From NCBI GenBank assembly GCA_964019415.1, contig OZ025877.1:5611742-5675741 (forward strand): a stretch of 64,000 nucleotides of DNA. Direction: 5' to 3'. This document shows, in pieces, positions 56,281 to 64,000 of the stretch. A program made the translations under genes and the position numbers. This stretch comes from Ianthella basta (Eukaryota > Porifera > Demospongiae > Verongiida > Ianthellidae). Below the pieces are notes generated by a model. It worked only from the letters and a program-made list of their open reading frames with translations. It made no database searches and was not told the DNA's origin. Each line of letters begins with the position of its first letter. Within the stretch, counting starts at the first letter, position 1.

Positions 56281-56644
56281 CAGGGGCGTAGGAAGTAGTT
56301 TCAGTAAGGGGGGGCTGTAGTGGTACAATAAAATTTTCACTTCCTTTATTGCACAACACCTGTCCCTTGCGTGATAGAAAAATGGAGCAGGATTGTGGTG
56401 CGGGACGTGCACTAGGGGCTGCACTGGCTAGATAAGCGAGACTATACTGCTGGGCATTCTACAACTTCAGACTTCAGTCCAGTACAACAGAATAGTGACT
56501 AAATGGGGCAAGTTATGAAATGTGCACTTTCAGCAGGTTATGAACTTCACAACTTGGCTAGGCCTTGCCATATTTTTAGGGGGGCACAGCCCCCCATCTC
56601 TGGCATTCAGGAGGGCACCAGCCCCCCCGCTTCCTACGCCATTG
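56281..56644. mobile_element. MITE with CAGGGGCGTAGGAAG ends
   Basis: The left end CAGGGGCGTAGGAAGT and the right end GCTTCCTACGCCATTG are inverted repeats. CAATA flanks both sides (56276-56280 and 56645-56649). G-rich runs next to both ends are complementary. 364 bp, non-coding. Confidence 0.72.
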
Positions 56645-56654
56645 CAATATTATA

Positions 56655-57040
56655 GCAATGTCTGAGAGAAGGTGCAAAGAAAACATGCCAATGTGTATGA
56701 TGTAAGATACTAAATAGAAAAAACATAAATTGTTACTGCAAATGGTACTGTATGCATGCCTACAGATATATTAAGATAATGTCAGTATACAAATGGGCAA
56801 CAGATTAAAACTTGATAACAAAGAGAAGAATTGATGTCAGGTTAATACTGTAGGCATGCATACAGTACCATTTGCAGTGACCATCCATGTATTATCTCTT
56901 TGATATCTTGCATCTTGCACATTGGCATGTTTTCTTTGCACCTTACTCAGTGTCAGACCTGTTCCTGTACACATTTTACATGCAGACTCTACACCTTCTC
57001 TCAGACATTGCTCCCCACTGGTCTCCTGCAATCACACTCT
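56655..57040. repeat. Inverted duplication at the edge of the second gypsy fossil
   Basis: 'gcaatgtctgagagaaggtg', 'aagaaaacatgccaatgtgt' and 'aatggtactgtatgcatgcc' in the left half (56655-56770) occur reversed and complemented in the right half (56845-57035). The right copy belongs to the gag side of the LTR element, so the left copy is a displaced piece of it. Confidence 0.65.
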
Positions 57041-60000
57041 CGTGTGATAGACACAGAACTCACCCTTGAGAAAGCTGTCACTGCAGCTCAACAGAGTGAA
57101 GCAGTCAAGAAGCAGCAGGCAGTGGTCAGAGGCACAAAGAGCCAGGTCACTAACATCGACAATGTCAATAGCTGCCAGCACCAATCCAAACGGACCAGAG
57201 AAGGAGGCCAGCAGCAACAGAAGCACTATTCTTCCCAGTACAAGCAGAAGCAAGTCACCACTGCAAAAACTTGCACAAGGTGTGGTAAAACACCCTCCCA
57301 CAGCTGACAACAATGCCCAGCAGGTGAAGCTACTTGCCACAAGTGTGGTAAGAAGGGCCAATATCAAGTCATTTGCGGATCAGGCAAGTCCATCAGGCTG
57401 GTCACGACCAACCAAGATGACGTATTCATTGCAGCCATACATGGGCAGGTGCCCACAGTTGATGCGGGAGTCGACCCCTGGGTGGTGACCACCTCAATCA
57501 ACGAATGACCAGTGGAATTCAAGATTGATACTGGGGCAGATGTCGGTATCATTTCCGAGTCCACCTACAAGGCACTGAACAGAGAGATGTCTCTGATGCC
57601 AGCTAGCAAATCCCTTACCGGTCCCAGTTGTCAGCCCCTGAACGACTGTGGTCAGTTCACAGGCACCCTCAGGCATGGGGCCTGCACATCTGAGGAGTTT
57701 GTCATGAAGACTCTGCAGATGTCTCTATTGGGACACCCAGCCATAGAAGCTCTGGGATTGGTTTCAAGGGTCAACACGGTGGGAGACCAGAGACAGCACA
57801 ACACAGTAAAATATTCAGATTTGTTTCAAGGATTAGGCAAGATCCCAGGGACACACCACATCCAACTGAATGCATGTGGGACAAGTCCGCTGCTAGCTCA
57901 GTTTATTTTCGCATGAACCATGCAGTTTTATCACATTCTTCGGCATTACCATGGTTACGCATGTGACGGTGTGTGATGTGCGTGTGATTTGCAAGACGAA
58001 TTGTACAATCTACTTCAATCGTGAAGCTAATCCTTCCTGTTGGCAGCTAGACATTGGCACACGGCTTTAATATGGTTACGCTGTCATTCCAAAAAGCTCC
58101 ACTCCAAGTGTTACGACATTTTAACAGGGTGTCACAGGGAAGCCACGTGACAATGGCTGCCTGTGAAGCTGGCAATGAGTCTTCTCAACAAATCTTTGTG
58201 TGGCAAGTGAGCTTGTGGCACTGACACACGGTGAAGATCGATTTCGAAAGGCAAGAAAAAGATCTAACTTTTCCATGTGAGTGCTTTTGATCAGATGTTC
58301 CTGTGAAGAGATATAAGGTGCGCAACGTTTTGGGCGCGGGTGAGAAGTCCCATTTATCGATGTAACTTTGCAGCGGATTTAGTTAGGAAAAGCGCTCACA
58401 TGGAAACATTAGAGCGATTGATTGCGTATTAGCCCATACCCTCCGTTTCTAATTCAGCCTCTTTCTCACTTGTCACAACGACAATTTGTGCTATTTTACC
58501 GTAGTCACTAACAGCGTTATATCTTGGAATAGTGAACGATTACTCACTATTTGTAAGCACATGTTTGTAGCACAAGGATAGGGGTTCAGATTGATGCCGA
58601 GTTTGCACAAGTCAGGCGCAATCTGGCAGAGAAAGGAAAGGGAATACAGAAGGTCAAAGTCAGCCACATGGAAGCCATATGTTTACATATGGACATGTCC
58701 CACATGCGAAAGACGATGTCGAGCCATTTGCACTTTCCAGTCCAAGGAGAGTAGCTCTTCCCCTACAGCCCAAGTGAAAGGTAGAACTGCAGAGAATGCA
58801 GCAACTGGGAGTCATATCCAAAGTCGAAGACCCCACAGACTGGTGCGCAGGGATGGTTGTGGTACCCAAACTAGACGGCAAAGCTTGCATTTGCGTAGAC
58901 CTCACCAAATTTAACGAAAGTGTCTGTAGGGACAGGCACATTCTTCCTTCAGTAGAGCACACCCTTGCCCAACTTGGAGGAGCAAAGGTGTTCACCAGGC
59001 TTGACGCCAATTCCGGATTCTGGCAAATCGAGCTTTCAAAGGAATCAGCTCTCCTCACCACCTTCATCACCCCTTTTGGGCGATTTTGCTTCAACCGACT
59101 CACATTTGGAATCACCACAGCACTAGAGCACTTTCAAAAGAGAATGTCAGAAATCCTCAAAGGCTTAGAAGGAGTTGTTTGCATGGTCAATGACGTTCTA
59201 GTCATGGGAGGACACAAGAAGAGCACAACAAGAAACTGGGCGCTGCCCTGGAACGAATTGCACAAGTCGAAGTCACACTCAATGCAGAGAAGCGTCACTT
59301 TTCTCAGAGCAGTGTCAAGTTCCTGGGTCACAATCAAGCACCAACTAAGCTCCGCTCCAATCCTGGCACTTTACGATACTTGTTTGGACACCATTGTCTC
59401 TGCAGACGCATCATCGTATGGTCTTGGTGCAGTCCTCACACAGAAGCAGCCAGATGGGAGCTGGAGACCAGTATTGTATGCATCAAGATCTCTCACTTCA
59501 ACGGAGCAACGCTATGCCCAAATTGAGAAAAAAGCTCTAGCTCTCACATGGGCTTGCGAACGGTTTGAAGGCTATCTCCTGGGAATGCAGTTACACCTAC
59601 ACACAGACCACAAACCATTGGTCCCAATCCTGAGGTCCAAGAATCTAGACACTCTTCCAGCCCATGTACATCAGTTTCGTATGCGGCTGATGAGATATCA
59701 GTTCACAATTTCCCATGTGCCTGGGAAGGACCTCCACATCGCAGATACCCTTTCGCGGGCTCCCACATCTCAAAGTACACTGACTGATGCTCAGTTCCAT
59801 TGGAAAGTGGACGTCATCCATCTTGTCACAGACAGTCTTCTGATCACAGAGGAACGCCTCCTACATATTCGAAGGAAGCAGGAGGAAGATGCAGTGTGCC
59901 AGGAACTGAAACAGTATTGTTTAAATGAATGGCCAGAGAGCAGCAAGGTCAAGGGCTTTGTGAAGCTCTGTCAACCCATTTCATCAGAAATTTCCATTCA

Positions 60001-60211
60001 AGATGGTCTGCCGATGAGAAACAATCGCATCATCATCCCATCTCAGATGCGACAAGAGATCCTGGAAAGGATCTATACCAGTCACCAAGGAATCCACAAG
60101 TGCCGAGAACAAGCACGACAGTCTGTTTGGTGGCCAGGCATCAGCCGACAGTTAAAAGATCTCATCTGTAGCTCCATTGTATACCGTAAAGTGGTCAAGT
60201 GCTTCCTGTAG
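56880..60211 (+). mobile_element. Ty3/gypsy LTR retrotransposon fossil, plus strand, second lineage
   Basis: Parts in order: gag end and zinc knuckle about 57060-57380, protease about 57510-57900 (DTGADVGIIS), reverse transcriptase about 58780-59340, RNase H about 59350-59800, integrase N-terminus about 59830-60190. Roughly 0.8 kb of unrelated sequence separates protease from RT. No LTRs were found. The right side stops where a Helitron begins. It is broken, with a handful of breaks plus losses. It is not the same lineage as the 19.8-26.4 kb element, judging by different protease and RT text. Confidence 0.8.
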
Positions 60212-60214
60212 GGG

Positions 60215-60707
60215 GGTTTAGTGCGTCCGGTAGAGGGTCCAGTAGAGGGTCCTGTACGTTTTTCTCAGATCCAAGATGGCCGACGGTCGGTTCATCCTGG
60301 GTTTTTGTCACGCACTCCTCGGCATCAGCTTATTTTAGCATGTCTACCACCTTATATTGATGTGAGGTACAGCATGCCACGGCTGGGAACATTTGGGCGC
60401 GTTTCGTCGACGTTCGCAGGAGGAATTTGTAAACAACGGTTGGGGTTCTTCTTTTGTATTGGCAGCATAGGAGCGTGTGCGGAAAACCGTATATTTTCTC
60501 CGTAAAATACAAGATGGCGGACAGTCATTTTGAGGTTTTTCGCCGCGCGCTCCTCGGGAGGGGCCTCTTCGCACACGTCACCCCCCCTTACATCGAGACC
60601 GGGTATGGCATCCGTAATCTGGGAATGTTTGGTGTCGTTGCTCGCGGGAGGACTTCGCGGACAACCGTTCTACTCAACTCCTCTTTATATATATAGATAT
60701 ATATAGA
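60215..60707 (-). mobile_element. Helitron of the second family, 3'-truncated, minus strand
   Basis: Minus-strand start TCTATATATAAAGAGGAGTT, with TCTATATATA present twice at the terminus (60707 and 60697), which leaves the exact first base open. It matches 54551-55000. It loses similarity near 60262, where a 'gtagagggtcc(ag/tg)' short tandem (60231-60258) stands, and lacks the hairpin and CTAG end. It abuts the gypsy fossil. Confidence 0.7.
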
Positions 60708-60709
60708 TT

Positions 60710-61208
60710 TTGGGCAATTCAAGATGGCGGCGCTCAAGGGGTCTACACTTTACAAGGCTCGCAACCATCTTTGATCGCATTTCACCGTCTATCAAACGCA
60801 ATTAAGACATAGGCATGTGTTTGCACAAGACTGAGTGACGAGCATTCTAAAATGGCAGCGCTCTGAGCTACTTTAGTTGGTTGAAGGGGGACTAGAACCG
60901 TTTGTTCTTTATAATATACCAACACAAAGAGGTTCTTTAGATGAATTGGCTTGGTTTTCAACCAAAAAGCATTTCACATGATAGGAAACCCTCAAGGAAT
61001 ATGGTGTAGACAGTGAAACAGTATGGCGTACTTCAGGAAATCATGGTACCAAAGTGTGCAAAGGTTAGTACTCCTAGTGGTATCAAAATTACACTATGGG
61101 CAGGTAACATGTGCTCATTTACAACTGACATTGCTAGCTAGTGCTTTCTGTCTACCCTTTCCTCTCTCTCTCTGTGTGTGTGTGTGCGCATGCGCAATTG
61201 TGTGGTGT

Positions 61209-61276
<68 letters not shown>

Positions 61277-62140
61277 TGTATGCATGTGTGTGTACATGTT
61301 CACTGTGTGCGCCATGTGTGTGAATGTGTGTGTGTTTACGTGTTCAATACGCATGTTCAGCGTGTGCGTGTGTGTATGTGTAATTAGTTACCTTACAGTA
61401 ACATTGGGCACGTAGTTCAAGTTCAGGGGCAACCCGTTATCCCACAAGTTATTAACTCGAAATACTTGATGCAATACTGCATGCCCTAGTAATTTTGGGT
61501 TAAAACTTGACAACGAAGGAGGGTTTGTTATACGGTAGGTTTTTAGTCTAAGAATTCAGAAAAGTTAGTCACATAGAAATAGTTGTTATCCGATTGTGGA
61601 ACTTTTAGGATTGGAGCACTGCAGCTTTGCTGAACACTGTCTGGATATCAGATCAATCTTCTCTCCAACTAGCAAGTTGCACACACAGTGTAATGTTTGG
61701 CCTACGGACTAGGAACTATCTCTTCAATGCTAAGGTGGACTGCCACTGAAGACATTAAAAACTACAGGCCACAATATATATGCTATAGAACGTACATGAA
61801 CACATGACAACTAAGTATTTTGAGTTAAAAAAAACTCGTGGGGCAGGGCGCTCCTGAATTAGAACTACTTGCTAGCCCCCCGTGTATGTTAAATAGTGCA
61901 GATAGTTGGGGATGCAGCATTGCTGGTGGCCTGAAAGATACATCACAATGCCATAGACTGTTGGGTTTGCAAGAGTTTCAAGTCCCCAGATCAGCAAGCC
62001 ATCCAGTGAAAGCACCCATACCAAACCGTCAAAATGCTTTGCTGGTGCTTTCTGATCTATGAAACATTATGAATGAGGATGTACATCTTACATTGTGCCT
62101 GGAGGAGTGTGCTGGCTAAAAAGGATACCCTAAGTGGTAA
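60710..62140. other. Repeat-rich spacer
   Basis: Long (GT)n tract at about 61208-61275 with GTGTGC variants to 61380, and a decayed foldback related to 9994-10048 at 61813-61872. No gene recognised. Confidence 0.5.
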
Positions 62141-62144
62141 TGCC

Positions 62145-62420
62145 ATAATTCAATTGTCTCTCATAGGCCAACAGGTCATTCGACCACTGTTGTATTTGGG
62201 ACTGTACTTCGGGGGGGGAATAGTTAGGTAAGCTTTCTACTACAATACTATTACTCAAACGTGTGCTACAAAGACTTTGCGTTCTTTGGATATACGGCGA
62301 AATACGAAGAAAGGTGATTTTGAGCCTAGCAAACTGGGGAGCATCGAGCGTGACCATTTTGCAATGTTCTTCCATGATAATTAAAGCTAAGCTGTATCTC
62401 ACAGAAGCATCTTTCGTCAA
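62145..62420 (-). other. Unidentified minus-strand ORF, possible exon
   Basis: Minus ORF containing MEEHCKMVTLDAPQFARLKI, FLRISPYIQRTQSLC and NYSPPEVQSQIQQWSNDLLA. It looks helical and gene-like. No acceptor in a phase that joins the 63.06 kb exon was found, so its relation to that gene is open. Confidence 0.3.
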
Positions 62421-62459
62421 GCTTTTTATGAGTACCACTCTATAAACACATGTTCTTGA

Positions 62460-62645
62460 ACACATTTCGTTTGATTGAGAGATGGCAAAACGCCATTAGA
62501 GATGATTTCAAGCATAGTAAAGAATGACGTGAGCGCCGCCATTTGCAATGACAGAAATACACATACATACATGATTACGAACATGAAGCCATACGAATAC
62601 CTAAATCTGAAACAATATAGGGGCGCCAAAGGTGCCCCAAAAAGT
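62460..62645 (-). repeat. Inverted copy of the 'ggggcgcc...aggtattcgtatggcttcatgttc' repeat
   Basis: Complement of 62560-62640 matches about 55915-55980. Family unknown. The remainder to 63055 shows nothing further. Confidence 0.55.
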
Positions 62646-63059
62646 TAGATTCATAGCAATATAGATTCTGCAGCCACAGTAACCAAAAATAAACCTGCAA
62701 TTTCACATAGTAATAGGCTTCTTCAAGAAAATGGACTCTACAGAATTCAATCACTCAAAGTGTGATCCAACAGCAGTATTTCCTTGGCCTTCAGCGTTGG
62801 AGAATATCACTATCACATAGCACTGTGATCTAACAAGTACATACATTGCACTAGCGTTATCATTCATTGGAAGGGTAGCAATTAGACACAAAAGAAATCA
62901 CAATATTAAAACTGGCAGCTCCTTAACATATTGGTGCAGCACCACCCAATAGAGTTTAACACCTACAAGCATTGCTTCTGCAAATGCGTCTAAGAAATGT
63001 TTACAGAATATTCTGAACAACCAACCTCTACAGCACAGCAAGCCCAAATAGATGCTTAC

Positions 63060-63987
63060 TTTCATTTTCCTCTGTAACAAAGCTTGTTCTGCACTGCAGC
63101 CGTCCGCAGTGACAGTGGAGATTGGCTATTGAAAACAACCACATACAAATAAATGAGACATAGCAGTCATTCACCTGAACACAATCTTAACATACCAGTG
63201 AACTCCTGTCTGTTGACATTCCCTTGTATCCAGCCTTATGTGGTGACTCAATTAAAGCTGCATTCAAAGATGAGAAGAGAAAAGCAAATGACAGATTGCC
63301 AGAATGAATCATCCACAAATCTTACAGATGAGACTTTCAAAGCTGAGGTCTGTAGCTGCAACCTGCATAAAACGAGCAAATTTGGGTCTTCACAACATCA
63401 CATGTAGCACTGTGTATAATATCACACACCTCTGAGCTCAGTGCACCATGTCCACTTTCACCCTTTTTGGATTCCTTGGCTGGAGATGCAGACTTTAGCT
63501 GGCCTAGCATACCCAAAAGACTACAGTTATCAATAGAATCAGAAAGTCCATGAAATAGCTCTGAAAAGGAAAGGTTGGATGCATCAAGGGTATCATTCAG
63601 TAGGCTAGATGGTTCCCTGCTCTGCGCCTCTGTTGCCAACACTTGACTCTGTCCAGAGTCTTCCTCACTTATCCTACTCATTATGTTTGGTAAAATATCA
63701 TTCAAATCTTGAGCCTCGTTCAACAGATTACTGGGCGTGGGAGGCTGACTAATCGATTGCAGCTTTGTCTGTGGTGGGCTCCACACAAGATGAGGCTTTT
63801 CTTGGCTCCCTGATCCCAGGTCTTGAGCTTCTTCTGTGGTTCCACCAGCTGTATCAAGATTAACATGAGGAGTAGATGGTGGTGAAGGTGCATGGTGGAT
63901 AGCTGCTGGAGGTAGACTGTGACAATGTGCTGTGGATGCAGGAACATCGGCCTTTCCTGGATAATGCAACTGAGGTGTTGGAGCTAA
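63060..63987 (-). CDS. Unidentified host gene, minus strand, two in-phase exons (partial)
   Basis: Exon 63987-63430 follows '...ttttctcccacag' at the window edge and reads LAPTPQLHYPGKADVPAST, then a Pro/Ser-rich stretch, then SLLNDTLDASNLSFSELFHG and SLLGMLGQLKSASPAKES. It is 186 codons with a GTGTGT donor. Exon 63125-63060 follows '...gttttcaatag', reads PISTVTADGCSAEQALLQRK MK (22 codons) and ends at GTAAGC. Phases agree (0/0). The first exon is probably disordered and regulatory in style. Earlier exons lie beyond the right end of the window. I do not recognise the family. Confidence 0.5.
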
Positions 63988-64000
63988 CTGTGGGAGAAAA

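Noticed and set aside
61023-61415. 130-codon Cys/Val ORF
   Set aside because: Translation of the (GT)n tract.

Overview
This window comes from an intron-rich animal genome crowded with transposons. Host exons are short, introns carry GT...AG borders, and no bacterial operon logic is seen. The mix points to a marine invertebrate, and a sponge or other early-branching animal is my best guess: Ty3/gypsy relics, non-LTR elements with restriction-like endonucleases, Helitrons, TTAA-flanked elements, and foldback repeats with TACCGTAT-type ends. No single sequence proves the species.

Layout. From 2.4 to 32.0 kb nine in-phase plus-strand exons encode the MUN/MHD part of a Munc13/BAIAP3-type vesicle-priming protein. 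Its introns hold a TTAA-flanked element, Helitrons, a dead Tc1/mariner, foldback elements, a 6.5 kb Ty3/gypsy fossil (itself invaded by a LINE, a TTAA element and a palindromic element), an internally inverted LINE copy, and a LINE fragment split by a Harbinger-like MITE. A 3 kb LINE with a C-terminal restriction-like endonuclease lies at 33.1-36.2 kb. A DEP-domain exon (39.3-39.8 kb) and an unidentified minus-strand exon pair follow. From 48.8 to 61 kb the sequence is mostly repeats: a 400 bp hairpin, a short retroposon with 13 bp target duplications, Helitrons and a second Ty3/gypsy fossil. An unidentified minus-strand gene runs off the right end.

The outstanding object is at 40.4-48.7 kb: a DNA transposon with composite inverted repeats of nearly 0.5 kb and two divergent genes that read without a break. 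The plus-strand gene has 13 exons and 1012 codons (3039 nt of coding sequence, every splice junction in phase). Its layout is that of vertebrate RAG1: an N-terminal Cys/His region, a C3HC4 RING, a C-X4-C...H-X4-H finger, and then a core with candidate DDE residues D526, D596 and E956 plus the CxxC/HxxxxH zinc set of RAG1. The minus-strand gene has four exons and encodes a 152-residue acidic protein with repeated E-x-W motifs that I cannot match to RAG2 or any other family. Together they look like a transposase and an accessory protein of a RAG1-like mobile element outside the jawed vertebrates. A third copy of the terminal repeat (51.5 kb), a RAG1-N-like zinc motif (50.3 kb) and a decayed copy of the accessory last exon (42.0 kb) show a longer local history of this family.
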